From Streptomyces sp. ISL-94 (GTDB lineage: Bacteria > Actinomycetota > Actinomycetes > Streptomycetales > Streptomycetaceae): a stretch of 64,000 bases of DNA. The notes below the pieces were generated by a model. It had not been told where the DNA came from. It searched no databases and was given only the letters and a program-made list of their open reading frames with translations. Below are positions 34,800-44,771 of the stretch, one piece after another; positions within the stretch are counted from its first letter, which is position 1, and every line of letters begins with the position of its first letter. Position numbers and translations under genes: made by a program. The DNA is taken from positions 1 through 64,000 of the forward strand of contig NZ_JAGGOZ010000031.1 in NCBI RefSeq assembly GCF_018614075.1, read 5' to 3'.

Positions 34800-36473
34800 G
34801 TGACCAGTCATCTCTCTTCTTCCTCCTTGCCTTCCGACGGCGCCGCAACTCCGCGCCGCCGTACGGTCGTCCTGGCCGCGGCCGCCACCGCCGCGCTCGC
34901 CCCGATGACCGCACTCGGCAGCCAGGCCGCCCACGCCGCCGGCAGCCCGCCGGCCTTCCTGCACGGCGTCGCCTCCGGCGACCCGCTGCCCGACGGGGTC
35001 CTGCTGTGGACCCGCGTCACCCCGACCCCCGAGGCCGTGCCCGGCTCCGGCGCCGGACCCGCCGTCCAGGTGGACTGGGAGGTGGCCGGGGACAAGGCCT
35101 TCTCCCGCGTCGTCGCCCGCGGCACCGTCACCGCGAGCGCCGCCACCGACCACACCGTCAAGGTGGACGTGCGCGGACTCCAGCCGCACACGCCGTACTG
35201 GTACCGGTTCACGGCCGGCGCCACCACCTCCCCCGTCGGCCGGACCCTGACCACCCCGGCCCACGAGGCGAGCACCGCCGGGGTGCGCTTCGGCGTGGTT
35301 TCCTGCGCCAACTGGGAGTCCGGCTACTTCTCGGCCTACCGTCACCTGGCCGCCCGCAGCGACCTCGACGCCGTCCTGCACCTGGGCGACTACATCTACG
35401 AGTACCAGTCCGGGGGCTACCCGGAGGCGAAGTACGTCGTACGGCCGCACGAGCCGAAGCACGAGATCCTCTCGCTCGCCGACTACCGCACCCGGCACGG
35501 CAGGTACAAGACGGACGCCGACCTCCAGGCGCTGCACCACGCGCACCCGGTCATCGCCATCTGGGACGACCACGAGTTCGCCAACGACGCCTGGGCGGCC
35601 GGCGCCGAGAACCACACGCCCGGCGCCGAGGGCGAGTGGGCGGCCCGCGCGGCCGCCGCCAAGCAGGCCTACTTCGAGTGGATGCCCGTACGCGCCTCCA
35701 TCGCCGGGACCGTCTACCGGCGGCTGCGCTTCGGCACCCTCGCCGACCTGCACCTTCTCGACCTGCGCTCCTTCCGCTCGCAGCAGGCCAAGGTCGGCAG
35801 CGGCTCGGTGGACGACCCGGAGCGCACCATGACCGGGCGCGCCCAACTGGACTGGCTCAAGTCCGGCCTCGCGGACTCGGACGCGACCTGGAAGCTGGTC
35901 GGCACCTCGGTGATGATCTCGCCGGTGGCCTTCGGCTCGCTGCCGGCGCACCTGCTGGCACCGCTCGCCAAGCTGCTCGGGCTGCCCGAGGGGGGCATAG
36001 CCGTCAACGTGGACCAGTGGGACGGGTACACGGACGACCGCAAGGAGCTGCTGGGGCACCTCAAGGACCGGAACATCGAGAACACCGTGTTCCTGACCGG
36101 CGACATCCACATGGCCTGGGCGAACGAGGTCCCGGTGAACATGGCCACCTACCCGGGATCGGGCACGGCGGCCACCGAGTTCGTGGTCACCTCGGTGACC
36201 TCCGACAACCTCGACGACATCCTGCACGTGCCGGCGGACACCGCCTCGCTGGTCGCCGAATCGGCCGTCAAGGCCGCCAACTGGCACGTGAAGTGGCTGG
36301 ACATGGACGCGCACGGCTACGGCGTGCTCGACATGACGGCCGAGCGCTCGCAGATGGACTACTACGCGGTGTCCGACAAGCGGCGGCAGGACGCCACGGC
36401 CGCGTGGATCCGCTCGTACCGCACGCTGAACGGCACGCAGAAGGTGGAACGGGCCGACCAGCCGGTTCGCTGA
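34800..36473 (+). CDS. phoD: Alkaline phosphatase D (PhoD), Tat-secreted
   Basis: 557 residues. The N-terminus has a twin-arginine signal ([19 protein letters not shown]) ending near AHA-AGS, so it is exported folded. The mature enzyme has the N-terminal PhoD domain ([20 protein letters not shown]) and the metallophosphatase domain: [35 protein letters not shown] and [11 protein letters not shown] hold the metal ligands. It is a Ca/Fe-type phosphodiesterase/phosphomonoesterase used in phosphate scavenging. PhoP control is usual for the family, but no PHO box is evident here. Confidence 0.93.
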   Translation: MTSHLSSSSLPSDGAATPRRRTVVLAAAATAALAPMTALGSQAAHAAGSPPAFLHGVASGDPLPDGVLLWTRVTPTPEAVPGSGAGPAVQVDWEVAGDKAFSRVVARGTVTASAATDHTVKVDVRGLQPHTPYWYRFTAGATTSPVGRTLTTPAHEASTAGVRFGVVSCANWESGYFSAYRHLAARSDLDAVLHLGDYIYEYQSGGYPEAKYVVRPHEPKHEILSLADYRTRHGRYKTDADLQALHHAHPVIAIWDDHEFANDAWAAGAENHTPGAEGEWAARAAAAKQAYFEWMPVRASIAGTVYRRLRFGTLADLHLLDLRSFRSQQAKVGSGSVDDPERTMTGRAQLDWLKSGLADSDATWKLVGTSVMISPVAFGSLPAHLLAPLAKLLGLPEGGIAVNVDQWDGYTDDRKELLGHLKDRNIENTVFLTGDIHMAWANEVPVNMATYPGSGTAATEFVVTSVTSDNLDDILHVPADTASLVAESAVKAANWHVKWLDMDAHGYGVLDMTAERSQMDYYAVSDKRRQDATAAWIRSYRTLNGTQKVERADQPVR

Positions 36474-36497
36474 TACACCGTCAATTCTGCTGCCCGC

Positions 36498-36527
36498 AGG
36501 GGCGTCTGAGGTAGACCAGGCGCCCCT
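36498..36527 (+). terminator. Hairpin terminator after phoD
   Basis: An 11-bp stem with one G-U pair (AGGGGCGTCTG with CAGGCGCCCCT), an 8-base loop and a following TCGG lies 24 bp after the phoD stop. Confidence 0.65.
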
Positions 36528-36564
36528 TCGGCATCAGAAGCAACAAATCTTTTACGTCAGATGC

Positions 36565-36593
36565 TTGACCTGTATATGACATGGACCCATAAG
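36565..36593 (+). promoter_or_regulatory. Promoter candidate for the zinc protease gene
   Basis: TTGACC (36565-36570), 17 bases, then CATAAG (36588-36593) resemble a vegetative -35/-10 pair; the gene starts 58 bp downstream. The region is unusually AT-rich for this genome. Confidence 0.45.
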
Positions 36594-36650
36594 CTTCGCG
36601 CCAAGTCGAGGAGATCCTTCGGCCGATAACCCCCCACGCGAGGAGCACAC

Positions 36651-37643
36651 GTGCGCGCAATTGCCCGCATATCCCCCCTTCTTCGCCGCCGCCTCATGGG
36701 CACAGCGGTACTGGCCGGAACCCTGGCGTTCACGCCGCTCGCCGCCCCCACGACGATCGCCGCCGCCAAGACCCCCGCCGAGATCTGCGCCGAAGGGGCC
36801 GACGGAGCCGCCAACGCCCGTGTCGCCCGCCCCCAGGAGCAGCACGCGGGCGAGCCCAACGAGATCACCGAGTCCCAGGCGAAGGCCATGGACGCGGACC
36901 TCAAGGCGAAGCTGGACAAGGCCCTCAAGAACCAGCCGCAGCGCAGCCTGCGCGCCGCCGAGGCCGTCACCAGCATCCCCGTGTACTTCCACGTGGTGCA
37001 CTCCGGCACCACCGGAAAGCTGACGTCCACCCAGATCAACAACCAGCTGGCGGTCCTCAACGCGGCCTACGGCGGCCAGGGCACCGGCAACGTGAACACC
37101 AACTACCAGTTCACGCTGGCGTCGACCGACTACACGGACAACGCCTCCTGGTACAACCTGGCTTCCGGCTCGCAGGCCGAGAAGGACATGAAGAACACCC
37201 TGCGCAAGGGCGGGGCCGGCGATCTGAACTTCTACACCGCCAACCTCTCCGGCGGGCTGCTCGGCTGGGCGACCTTCCCCACCTCCTACGCCTCCACCCC
37301 CACGATGGACGGCGTGGTCGTGCTCGACTCCTCGCTGCCCGGCGGCTCCGCCGCCAACTACAACGAGGGCGACACCGCGACCCACGAGGTCGGCCACTGG
37401 ATGGGCCTCTACCACACCTTCCAGGGCGGTTGTAACGGCAACGGCGACTACGTCTCCGACACCCCGGCCGAGAAGAGCGCCGCCTTCGAGTGCCCGACGG
37501 GCCGCGACAGCTGCGCCAGCAAGTCCGGTGTGGACCCGATCCACAACTTCATGGACTACACGTACGACTCCTGCATGTACCAGTTCACCGCCGGCCAGGT
37601 CGCTCGTATGACGAGCAGCTGGACCGCTTACCGCGCGGCCTGA
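36651..37643 (+). CDS. Secreted zinc metalloprotease, M43 type
   Basis: 330 residues from a GTG with a GCGAGGAG ribosome site. A signal peptide covers about residues 1-38 ([25 protein letters not shown]). A ~60-residue propeptide-like stretch precedes the catalytic domain. The zinc motif [14 protein letters not shown] matches HExxHxxGxxH, and the Met-turn is [15 protein letters not shown], together diagnostic of metzincins of the pappalysin/cytophagalysin (M43) group. Four cysteines around [16 protein letters not shown] and DSCMYQ probably form disulfides. Confidence 0.9.
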   Translation: MRAIARISPLLRRRLMGTAVLAGTLAFTPLAAPTTIAAAKTPAEICAEGADGAANARVARPQEQHAGEPNEITESQAKAMDADLKAKLDKALKNQPQRSLRAAEAVTSIPVYFHVVHSGTTGKLTSTQINNQLAVLNAAYGGQGTGNVNTNYQFTLASTDYTDNASWYNLASGSQAEKDMKNTLRKGGAGDLNFYTANLSGGLLGWATFPTSYASTPTMDGVVVLDSSLPGGSAANYNEGDTATHEVGHWMGLYHTFQGGCNGNGDYVSDTPAEKSAAFECPTGRDSCASKSGVDPIHNFMDYTYDSCMYQFTAGQVARMTSSWTAYRAA

Positions 37644-37668
37644 ACCGCCTCCCGCTCACCCTGGCGCC

Positions 37669-37943
37669 ATGAGCGCGCCGGGGGACTGATCGACGGACGG
37701 TTCGAGCGGGTTGAACGGCTCGGCAGCGGAGGAATGGGCACGGTCTGGCGCGCGCTGGACCGTGCCCTGCTTGGCGATGTGGCCCTCAAGGAGGTCCGCC
37801 GGCCGGCCACGAACGGGCGAGGCCGCACGGCGGCTGCGCGAACGCGTGCTGCGCGCGAGGCCCGCGCCCAGACCGGATCAGCCGCCCCCTCTGGGGGCGG
37901 CTTCGGCCCGCCGCCGCAGCCGGCGCCGCGGCCGCGTTCCTAA
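37669..37943 (+). pseudogene. Decayed Ser/Thr protein kinase fragment
   Basis: Reading without regard to frame gives MSAPG, then GLIDGRFERVERLGSGGMG, TVWRALDRALLGDVALKEVR and REARA, the start of an actinobacterial Pkn-type kinase with the glycine loop (GSGGMGTV) and the ATP lysine (VALKEV). The ATG at 37669 runs into TGA after six codons; one extra G in the CCGGGGGAC run would restore the frame. Two more shifts are needed around GEAARRLRERVL. Everything from the catalytic loop on is missing; the frame ends in a Pro/Gly-rich tail at 37943. Confidence 0.8.
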
Positions 37944-38509
37944 AGGCTGTCGAGGAAGCCCATCGCGACCTTCCATGCCTGCTCGGCGGCCTCGGCGTCG
38001 TAGTCGTCCAGATCCGGGTCGGTGAACAGGTGCCCGGCCCCCGGGTAGGTGTGGACCTCGACGTCGGCCCCGGCCCGCTGCATCCGCAGGTACCAGGCCG
38101 TCAGCCAGTCCTGCGTCTCGAAGGGGTCCGGGTCGGCGATGTGCAGCTGCACGGGCAGGTCGTCCACCGAGGCGCCGTCCTCCAAGTCCGCCGTCCCGTG
38201 CAGGAGCAGCAGCCCGCGCGCCTTGGCGTCGGCCATCGCCAGGTGCTGGGCGACTGAGCCGCCGAAGGAGAAGCCCGCGTAGACCAGGCCCTGGTCGGAG
38301 TGGGGGGCGGAGGCCAGCACCGCGCGCTTGAGCAATTCGTCACGGCCGATCTCGTCCCGGTGGGCCATGCCCTCCTCGACGGTCTCGAAGGTGCGTCCCT
38401 CGAAGAGATCCGGTACCTGGACCTGGTGCCCGGCCGCGTGCAGCCGGTCGGCCGCCGCGTGCACCGCAGGTCGCAGCCCGTACGTCGAATGGAAAAGCAT
38501 GATGTTCAT
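37940..38509 (-). CDS. Dienelactone hydrolase family protein
   Basis: 189 residues, alpha/beta hydrolase. The N-terminus MLFHSTYGLRPAVHAAADRL, the nucleophile elbow YAGFSFGGSVAQ (serine replaces the classical DLH cysteine), the aspartate in ADPDPFE and the histidine in YPGAGHLFTDPDLDDYD complete a triad. Substrate unknown. Its stop overlaps the end of the kinase pseudogene by four bases, so the genes are convergent. ATG 38509 is chosen; ATG 38518 three codons upstream is an alternative. Confidence 0.85.
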   Translation of the reverse strand: MNIMLFHSTYGLRPAVHAAADRLHAAGHQVQVPDLFEGRTFETVEEGMAHRDEIGRDELLKRAVLASAPHSDQGLVYAGFSFGGSVAQHLAMADAKARGLLLLHGTADLEDGASVDDLPVQLHIADPDPFETQDWLTAWYLRMQRAGADVEVHTYPGAGHLFTDPDLDDYDAEAAEQAWKVAMGFLDSL

Positions 38510-38560
38510 GCCCCCCATCGTGCCAGTTTCGGCAGACCGCTTCCGGTTACGTTGATTCCC

Positions 38561-39655
38561 ATGGAGATCGAGACCGTCCTGCGCCCCGCCGCGGTGATCG
38601 GTGGCTCGCTGGTCGTCACCCTGCTCGCGGGGTGGCTGCTGGACCTGCTGCTGCGCCGGGCCGACGCCCGGCACCCCGAGACCCCCCTGTGGGGCCTGTT
38701 GCGCCGCTGCCGCCTGCCGTTCCAGGTGGTGCTGTGCACCTCGCTGCTCAGAGGCTCCTACCGCGCGACGCGTATCTTCCCCCACCACGCCTTCGTGGTC
38801 GGCCGCATCCTCACCCTGGTGCTCATCGCCTCCGCGGCGTGGCTGGCCGTACACATCGCGACGGCCATAGTCGACTCCACGTACGCCCGCTACGCCGCCG
38901 TGGCCCGGGACGACGCCCGGCTCCGCCGGGTCCGCACGCAGGTCACGCTGATCCAGCGGGTGGTCACGGCGGTGGTCGTCGTGGTCGCCGCTGCGGCCAT
39001 GCTCCTGACCTTCCCGCCGATGCGTACGGTCGGCGCCTCGATGCTGGCCTCCGCGGGCGTCCTCGGCATCGTGGCGGGCATCGCCGCCCAGTCCTCGCTG
39101 GGCAACCTCTTCGCCGGCCTCCAGATCGCCTTCGGCGACACCGTCCGCATCGGCGACACGGTGGTGGTCGACAAGGAGTGGGGCACGGTGGAGGAGATCA
39201 CCCTGACCTTCCTCACGGTCCGGACCTGGGACGAGCGCCGGATCACGATGCCGGTGTCGTACTTCACGAGCAAGCCGTACGAGAACTGGTCGCGCGGCGG
39301 TGCGCAGATGACCGGCACGGTCTTCTGGCACCTGGACCACAGCGCGCCCGTCGACCTGATGCGGGACCGCCTCCAGGAGATCCTGAAGGAAGTCCCGGAG
39401 TGGGACGGCCGCGGCAGCGGCCTGGTGGTGACGGACACCACACCCCACACGGTGGAGGTCCGCGCGCTGGTGACGGCCAAGGACGCGGACGACCTGTGGA
39501 CGGCGCGCTGCGCGGTCCGCGAACGCCTGATCAGCTGGCTGGTCACCCACCACCCCTACGCCCTGCCCCGCGTCACCACGTCCGAGGCCGCCACCCGCCC
39601 GCGATCCGGAACCGGCTCCGACTTCCGGCTCCGCCCTGACGGCTACGCGGTGTAG
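38561..39655 (+). CDS. MscS-type mechanosensitive ion channel
   Basis: 364 residues. Three or four membrane helices occupy the N-terminal half; the pore-lining helix and its exit are recognisable in ASAGVLGIVAGIAAQSSLGNLFAGLQIAF, followed by the beta domain GDTVRIGDTVVVDKEWGTVEEITLTF and MPVSYFTSKPYENWSR, the MscS signature region. It should release solutes on osmotic downshock. Its end overlaps the convergent TetR-type gene by 13 bp. Confidence 0.93.
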   Translation: MEIETVLRPAAVIGGSLVVTLLAGWLLDLLLRRADARHPETPLWGLLRRCRLPFQVVLCTSLLRGSYRATRIFPHHAFVVGRILTLVLIASAAWLAVHIATAIVDSTYARYAAVARDDARLRRVRTQVTLIQRVVTAVVVVVAAAAMLLTFPPMRTVGASMLASAGVLGIVAGIAAQSSLGNLFAGLQIAFGDTVRIGDTVVVDKEWGTVEEITLTFLTVRTWDERRITMPVSYFTSKPYENWSRGGAQMTGTVFWHLDHSAPVDLMRDRLQEILKEVPEWDGRGSGLVVTDTTPHTVEVRALVTAKDADDLWTARCAVRERLISWLVTHHPYALPRVTTSEAATRPRSGTGSDFRLRPDGYAV

Positions 39656-40230
39656 AGCAGCGCGGCCGTGCACTCCTCGGCGAGGTCCTCGGCGTGCGGC
39701 GGCAGCGGCTCTCCGGCACGCAGGTGCCGCCGGACCACCGAGAGCGGCAGGTCGACGAGGGCCAGCGCGATGCGCTCCCGACCCTGGCGGCCCGTGACGC
39801 CGAGGGAGGCGGCGAGGGTGCCGAGGGAGGCGTACACGCGCTCGTGGCCGAAATCGGCACGGCGTACATGCTCCTCGGACCAGTCGGCGCGGCCGAACTC
39901 GCCGGCGCCGTGGAGGAGCAGCGAGGCCTCCTGCGGGTGCGCGCGGCTCCAGGAGACGACGTGCCGGGCGGCCGCGCGGGCGGCCCGGCGCGGGTCGGGG
40001 TCGCTGTGGAGCGCGTCGAAGTAGCCGGCCTGGAACCGCTCGACGGTCCGCAGCCACACCTCGGCGAGCAGCGCCGTACGCCCGGCGAAGCGGTGGTACA
40101 TGGAGCCGCTCGGCGCGCCGATCGCCTGGGCGACGGCGGACACGGTCACACCGGACGGCCCGGCGGAGGCGGCCAGCCGGACCGCGGCGTCGAGGATCTG
40201 GTCGGTGTCGAAGCGGGGTGGTCTCGCCAT
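39643..40230 (-). CDS. TetR family transcriptional regulator
   Basis: 195 residues. The N-terminal helix-turn-helix is typical (DQILDAAVRLAASAGPSGVTVSAVAQAIGAPSGSMYHRF, of which VAQAIGAPSGSMYHRF is the recognition part). The C-terminal ligand domain is unspecific. It is divergent from the SRPBCC-type gene, and a perfect palindrome lies 15 bp before its start, so autoregulation and control of the divergent gene are likely. Confidence 0.92.
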   Translation of the reverse strand: MARPPRFDTDQILDAAVRLAASAGPSGVTVSAVAQAIGAPSGSMYHRFAGRTALLAEVWLRTVERFQAGYFDALHSDPDPRRAARAAARHVVSWSRAHPQEASLLLHGAGEFGRADWSEEHVRRADFGHERVYASLGTLAASLGVTGRQGRERIALALVDLPLSVVRRHLRAGEPLPPHAEDLAEECTAALLYTA

Positions 40231-40244
40231 GAATCAGAGAGTAC

Positions 40245-40285
40245 CCTCCAATTGAATTGGAGGAGATCCTCTAATTCTGAGGAGG
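40245..40285. promoter_or_regulatory. TetR-type operator pair
   Basis: CCTCCAATTGAATTGGAGG (40245-40263) is a perfect 9+1+9 palindrome. A second, imperfect box, CCTCTAATTCTGAGGAGG, follows at 40268-40285 and overlaps the ribosome site side of the divergent gene. The half-site CCTC[CT]AATT repeats 23 bp apart. Confidence 0.75.
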
Positions 40286-40295
40286 GGGAGGACCC

Positions 40296-40781
40296 ATGGC
40301 CGTCTACAACGTGCACGAACGCCTGCTGGCCGCGAAGGGGAGCGAGGTGGGCGCGCTCGTCGACAGCCTGTCCGCAGGGCAGGGGGACGGCCTCTGGCCG
40401 GGCGAGCCCTGGCCCCCCATGAAGCTCGACCGCGCGCTGTCGACGGGTGCGGCCGGCGGCCACGGCCCGATCCGCTACACGGTCAGGGCGTACGTGCCCG
40501 GCACCTGGGTCCGGTTCACCTTCACCGGGCCGCGCGGATTCCACGGCTTCCACGAGTTCACCGCGCTGCCGGCGGACGGGGAGCGCACCGTCCTGCGGCA
40601 CACCCTCGCGATGCGGACCACCGGCCTGACCCGCCTGACCTGGCCCCTGCTCTGGCGCCCGCTCCACGACGCCCTGCTGGAGGACAGCCTGGACCGCGCC
40701 GAGCTCACCTGCACGGGCACCCTCGCCCACCGCGCCCGCCGCACCCGGTACGTCCGCCTGCTGCAGGCGCTGAGCCGCTAG
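40296..40781 (+). CDS. SRPBCC-type (START-like) protein
   Basis: 161 residues. The pattern GPIRYTVRAYVPGTWVRFTFTG and FHGFHEFTALPADGERTVLRHTLAMRT fits the helix-grip fold of SRPBCC/polyketide-cyclase-like proteins that bind hydrophobic ligands; a more precise role is not visible. It is divergent from the TetR gene across a shared operator and is probably its target. A GAGGAGGGGGAGG ribosome site precedes the ATG. Its TAG overlaps the stop of the convergent antiporter gene in a CTAG. Confidence 0.75.
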   Translation: MAVYNVHERLLAAKGSEVGALVDSLSAGQGDGLWPGEPWPPMKLDRALSTGAAGGHGPIRYTVRAYVPGTWVRFTFTGPRGFHGFHEFTALPADGERTVLRHTLAMRTTGLTRLTWPLLWRPLHDALLEDSLDRAELTCTGTLAHRARRTRYVRLLQALSR

Positions 40782-42370
40782 GTGCTGCGCAGGCTCCGGA
40801 CGTCCAGGTGCCGCAGCACCCGGTCCACGATCTCCGGGTCGGCGCCCGGTTCGCTGCGGGCCGCGAGGACCTCGTGGCGGGCCGCCGACATCATTTCGCG
40901 CTGGATCCGCTGGACGTCCCGGATCCGTTCCACCCGCTGCGCGTACGCCTCCCGCCGTTCCTCGTCGACCATGTCGGGGCTGATGCGGGCCCCCACGTCG
41001 TACGCGCGCCGGTACAGCACCTCCACCAGGTCCTCCGGGAGCTGCTCCACCTCCTCGATCTCCTTCAGCCGCCGCTTCGCCGCCTTCGCGGCGCGGATCG
41101 CCAGCTGCCGCTTCGTCGCCCGCTCCGCGTCCGTGTCCGCCTCCACACCCAGCCTCCGTACGAGCCACGGCAGGGTCAGCCCTTGGAGCACCAGCGTCGC
41201 CATGATCACGGCAAAGGCGATGAAGACGATCTGGTCCCGCACCGGGAACGGCTCGCCCGCCTCCGTCCGGAGGGGGAGGGCGAGGGCCAGGGCCACCGAG
41301 GCCACGCCCCGCATCCCGGCCCACCACATCACCACGCTCTCCCGCCAGCTCAGCGGGATCTCCTCGTCGTAGTCGCGCCGCTTGTGCAGCCTCTTGGCGA
41401 GCCAGCCGGCCGGCAGCAGCCAGGCCAGCCGTACCCCGACCACCACCGCGATCACGACCACGGCCCACCCGGCCATCTCCCACTCGCGTCCCGCCGCCGT
41501 ACCGAAGACGTTGTGGAGCTCCAGCCCGATCAGCCCGAACGCCACCCCCGTGACGAGCATGTCGACGACCTCCCAGAAGGTGTGCCCGGCCAGCCGCCCC
41601 AGCACGTCGTCGGCGTCGGTCGCATACTCGGCGAGGAACAGGGCCGTCGTCAGGACGGCCAGCACCCCCGATCCCCGGAGCTCCTCGGCCCCCACGTACG
41701 CGACGAACGGCACCAGCAGCGTCAGGCCGATCTGGAGCGTGGCATCGCCCAGCCGCCCCATCAGCCGATGGGCGGCCCAGCCGAGCGCGAGCCCGACGGC
41801 CACGGCCACCACCGCGGAGAGCACGAACTCCCCGAGCGCGTCGGGCCAGGAGAAGCTGCCGCTGACGGCGGCGGCGACGGCGACGTGGTAGAGCACGATC
41901 GCCGTCACGTCGTTGAAGAGCCCCTCACCCTCCAGAATCGACACCATCCGGCGGGGCAGCCCGAGCGAACCGGCCACGGCGGTGGCGGCGACGGGGTCGG
42001 GCGGGGCCACGAGCGCGCCGAGCGCGACGGCCGCGGCGAGCGGCAGCCCGGGCACGACGGCGTGCGCGACGGCGGCGACGGCGGCGGTCGTGACGAACAC
42101 GAGCGCGACGGCGAGCAGGAGGATCGGCCGGACGTTGGCGGCGAACTGCCGCCAGGAGGTGCGCTGCACGGAGGCGTACAGCAGCGGCGGCAGCACGAGC
42201 GGCAGGATGTACTCGGGCGGGATGTCGACATTCGGCACGACGGGCACGAGCGCGAGCGCGATTCCCCCGATGGTCATCAGCACCGGCGCGGGCAGCCTGA
42301 GCCGATCGCCGAGCGGCACGGTGACGACGGCGCCGAGCAGCAGTACGAAAAGCAGAGCGAGCTGATCCAC
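40778..42370 (-). CDS. CPA1 family Na+/H+ antiporter
   Basis: 530 residues with about 12 membrane helices over the first ~410, then a charged cytoplasmic tail. Conserved ion-path motifs are GALVAPPDPVAATAVAGSLG and ILEGEGLFNDVTAIVLY (the ND pair), and WWAGMRGVASVALALALP. This is the bacterial NhaP/YjcE-type exchanger used for pH and sodium control. The start is a GTG after a purine-rich stretch. The 287 bp upstream contain dispersed repeat elements. Confidence 0.93.
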   Translation of the reverse strand: MDQLALLFVLLLGAVVTVPLGDRLRLPAPVLMTIGGIALALVPVVPNVDIPPEYILPLVLPPLLYASVQRTSWRQFAANVRPILLLAVALVFVTTAAVAAVAHAVVPGLPLAAAVALGALVAPPDPVAATAVAGSLGLPRRMVSILEGEGLFNDVTAIVLYHVAVAAAVSGSFSWPDALGEFVLSAVVAVAVGLALGWAAHRLMGRLGDATLQIGLTLLVPFVAYVGAEELRGSGVLAVLTTALFLAEYATDADDVLGRLAGHTFWEVVDMLVTGVAFGLIGLELHNVFGTAAGREWEMAGWAVVVIAVVVGVRLAWLLPAGWLAKRLHKRRDYDEEIPLSWRESVVMWWAGMRGVASVALALALPLRTEAGEPFPVRDQIVFIAFAVIMATLVLQGLTLPWLVRRLGVEADTDAERATKRQLAIRAAKAAKRRLKEIEEVEQLPEDLVEVLYRRAYDVGARISPDMVDEERREAYAQRVERIRDVQRIQREMMSAARHEVLAARSEPGADPEIVDRVLRHLDVRSLRST

Positions 42371-42487
42371 GCCCCCACCCTGCCGTATCCGCCGGCGCTC
42401 GGCCCTGAGACACGTGGCGCGCCGCCGCCGCGCAGGCGCCCCCGGGCTGCGCCCGGGCTTCTGGGGCTCCGCCCCAGACCCCGCGCC

Positions 42488-42579
42488 TCAAACGCCGGCG
42501 AGGCTGGATTTGGCCCCGCCAAGCTCATGACGTGCGGGCTGGGTGACGCGGACGGCGCTTGATCCCGTCCGGCGTTTGA
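42488..42579. repeat. Facing pair of dispersed intergenic repeats
   Basis: One forward copy, TCAAACGCCGGCGAGGCTGG at 42488, and a degenerate inverse copy, CCGGCGTTTGA at 42569-42579, face each other downstream of the GNAT gene. A GGGGCTCCGCCCC palindrome precedes the first. The pair could fold into one long hairpin and end the GNAT transcript. Confidence 0.75.
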
Positions 42580-42657
42580 GGACCGGGTCCGGGCGGAGCC
42601 TGGGGAACGGTTGAAGGGCGGGTAGGGGACCAGCCCCGCAGGGCCACCGCCCACCGG

Positions 42658-43122
42658 CTACGGCAGCGCGCGCCGCATCGCCCGGTGCGGGATGCCCGCG
42701 TCCTGGAACTCCGGGCCGTAGGCCGCGTACCCCAGCCGCTCGTAGAAGCCGAGCGCGTGCGTCTGCGCGCCCAGGTCCACGGCGGCCAGGCCCAATCGCA
42801 GCGCCTCCGCCTCGATCGCGTGGATGAGGGCCACGCCCACACCCAGCCCGCGCGCAGCCGCCCGTACGGCCAGCCGCCCCAGCGAGCCGACCGCCAGGTC
42901 GCCCGTCTTGGCCAGCGCGGCAGCGCCGTGCAGCAGACGGCCCGTACCCAGCGCGGAACCGTCCGGCCCCACGGCCAGCACGTGCAACGCGCCGGCGTCG
43001 TACGCGTCGTACTCGATCGACTCCGGAACGGACTGCTCGACCACGAAGACCTCGGACCGCACCGCGAAGCAGGCTTCCCGGTCGGCCTCGCCGTCGGCGA
43101 CCCGGACGGCGAAGGCCGTCAC
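42658..43122 (-). CDS. GNAT family N-acetyltransferase
   Basis: 154 residues. The acetyl-CoA loop is [20 protein letters not shown], followed by [18 protein letters not shown], as in ElaA-like GNATs; [19 protein letters not shown] near residues 28-46 supports that subgroup. Acceptor unknown. The GTG start overlaps the rluD stop (GTGA), so it is co-translated with rluD. Confidence 0.88.
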   Translation of the reverse strand: MTAFAVRVADGEADREACFAVRSEVFVVEQSVPESIEYDAYDAGALHVLAVGPDGSALGTGRLLHGAAALAKTGDLAVGSLGRLAVRAAARGLGVGVALIHAIEAEALRLGLAAVDLGAQTHALGFYERLGYAAYGPEFQDAGIPHRAMRRALP

Positions 43123-44060
43123 TCGCTCTCGGCCCGGATCACGTCCAGCGCGTGCTGAAGGTCCGCCGGGTAGCCGCTCTCGAACTCCACCCACTGCCCG
43201 TCCGACGGGTGCTCGAAGCCCAGCCGCACCGCGTGCAGCCACTGCCGGGTCAGCCCCAGCCGCTTCGCCACCGTCGGGTCGGCGCCGTACGTCAGGTCGC
43301 CGACGCACGGGTGCCGGTGCGCGGCCATGTGCACGCGGATCTGGTGCGTCCGCCCGGTCTCCAGCTTGATGTCCAGCAGCGAGGCGGCGCGGAAGGCCTC
43401 GATCAGGTCGTAGTGCGTGACGGACGCCTTGCCGTCCTGGGTCACGGCCCACTTGTAGTCCGCGCTGGGGTGCCGGCCGATCGGCGCGTCGATCGTGCCG
43501 CTCATCGGGTCCGGGTGGCCCTGCACCAGCGAGTGGTAGCGCTTGTCCACGACCCGCTCGCGGAACTGGTTCTTCAGCGAGGTGTAGGCGCGCTCCGACT
43601 TCGCGACGGCCATCAGGCCGGACGTGCCCACGTCGAGGCGGTGCACGATGCCCTGGCGCTCGGATGCCCCGGAGGTCGAGATCCGGTAGCCGGCGGCGGC
43701 GAGGCCGCCGATGACGGTGGTCCCGGTCCAGCCGGGGCTCGGGTGGGCGGCGACACCCACCGGCTTCATGATGACGACGATGTCGTCGTCGTCATGGACG
43801 ATCTCCATGCCGGGAACGGGCTCGGCAACGAGCTCGACCGGCCGCGGCGGCTCGGGCATCTCGACTTCGAGCCAGGCGCCACCGTGCACACGCTCGGACT
43901 TCCCGACGACACTGCCGTCGACCGACACCTTCCCCGCGGCCGCGAGATCGGCCGCCTTCGTCCGGGAAAATCCGAACATACGGGCGATAACGGCGTCGAC
44001 GCGCTCGCCCTCGAGGCCATCGGGAACGGGCAGGGTGCGGATCTCGGGAATCGTACTCAC
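43119..44060 (-). CDS. rluD: RluA/RluD-family 23S rRNA pseudouridine synthase
   Basis: 313 residues. An N-terminal S4 RNA-binding domain ([22 protein letters not shown]) precedes the synthase domain with the catalytic aspartate in [25 protein letters not shown] and [15 protein letters not shown] are conserved. RluD-like enzymes modify helix 69 of 23S rRNA, though RluA-family specificity varies. It lies 41 bp after lspA. The GTG start ([10 protein letters not shown]) has only a weak ribosome site. Confidence 0.92.
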   Translation of the reverse strand: MSTIPEIRTLPVPDGLEGERVDAVIARMFGFSRTKAADLAAAGKVSVDGSVVGKSERVHGGAWLEVEMPEPPRPVELVAEPVPGMEIVHDDDDIVVIMKPVGVAAHPSPGWTGTTVIGGLAAAGYRISTSGASERQGIVHRLDVGTSGLMAVAKSERAYTSLKNQFRERVVDKRYHSLVQGHPDPMSGTIDAPIGRHPSADYKWAVTQDGKASVTHYDLIEAFRAASLLDIKLETGRTHQIRVHMAAHRHPCVGDLTYGADPTVAKRLGLTRQWLHAVRLGFEHPSDGQWVEFESGYPADLQHALDVIRAESE

Positions 44061-44101
44061 CTGTCGAGTATGCAGGACACGACAGAAGACCATTCCCGCG
44101 A

Positions 44102-44662
44102 TCAGTCCTTGTGGACGGTCCCGTCCGGGTCCAGGCCCTTGAACGACAGCAGGACGATCAGGATGCCGCCGCACACGATCGCCGAGTCGGCCAGGTTGAA
44201 GACGGCGAAGTGGGCCGGCGCGATGAAGTCCACGACCGCCCCCCGGAACACGCCGGGCGAGCGGAAGATCCGGTCCGTCAGGTTGCCCAGCGCACCGCCC
44301 AGCAGCAGGCCCAGCGCGATGGCCCACGGCAGGCTGTAGAGCTTGCGGGCGAGCCGCACGATCACCACGATCACGGTGGCCGCGATGCACGTGAAGATGA
44401 TCGTGAAGGCCTCGCCGATGCCGAAGGCGGCGCCGGCGTTGCGGACCGCCTCGAACTTCAGCAGATCGCCGATGATCTCGATCGGCGGCTGGTGCTCCAG
44501 CTTGGCGACGACCAGCATCTTGCTGCCGAGGTCCAGCAGGTAGGCGAGGGCCGCGACGACGAGCAGGGCCACGATCCGCCGGTGCCTCTTGGGCCCGGCG
44601 GACTCCGGCTGGGCGTCGTCCCCGACCTCCGGCGTACCGATGATGCGCTCCGCCTCTGCCAC
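44102..44662 (-). CDS. lspA: Lipoprotein signal peptidase (signal peptidase II)
   Basis: 186 residues, four membrane helices. It cleaves prolipoproteins after Lgt has lipidated the cysteine. The aspartyl protease pair is in [16 protein letters not shown] and [13 protein letters not shown]. The first ~40 residues are a hydrophilic actinobacterial extension. The GTG start ([11 protein letters not shown]) has GAGGGA upstream; an ORF 18 codons longer is possible but less likely. It forms a likely operon with rluD. Confidence 0.95.
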   Translation of the reverse strand: MAEAERIIGTPEVGDDAQPESAGPKRHRRIVALLVVAALAYLLDLGSKMLVVAKLEHQPPIEIIGDLLKFEAVRNAGAAFGIGEAFTIIFTCIAATVIVVIVRLARKLYSLPWAIALGLLLGGALGNLTDRIFRSPGVFRGAVVDFIAPAHFAVFNLADSAIVCGGILIVLLSFKGLDPDGTVHKD

Positions 44663-44771
44663 GTCAGTCCCTCGAACTCGCTCGAACCAGGCTCCTCCTG
44701 GACCCTGACGAGACACGAGAGTACGTCAGGGTCCCCGCCCAGGGGATGTCCGCCCGGTGCGCCCGGTCCGC

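Noticed and set aside
34751..34800. PHO box upstream of phoD
   Set aside because: No pair of 11-bp GTTCACC-type repeats could be read; single GTTC and GGTCA pieces are not enough.
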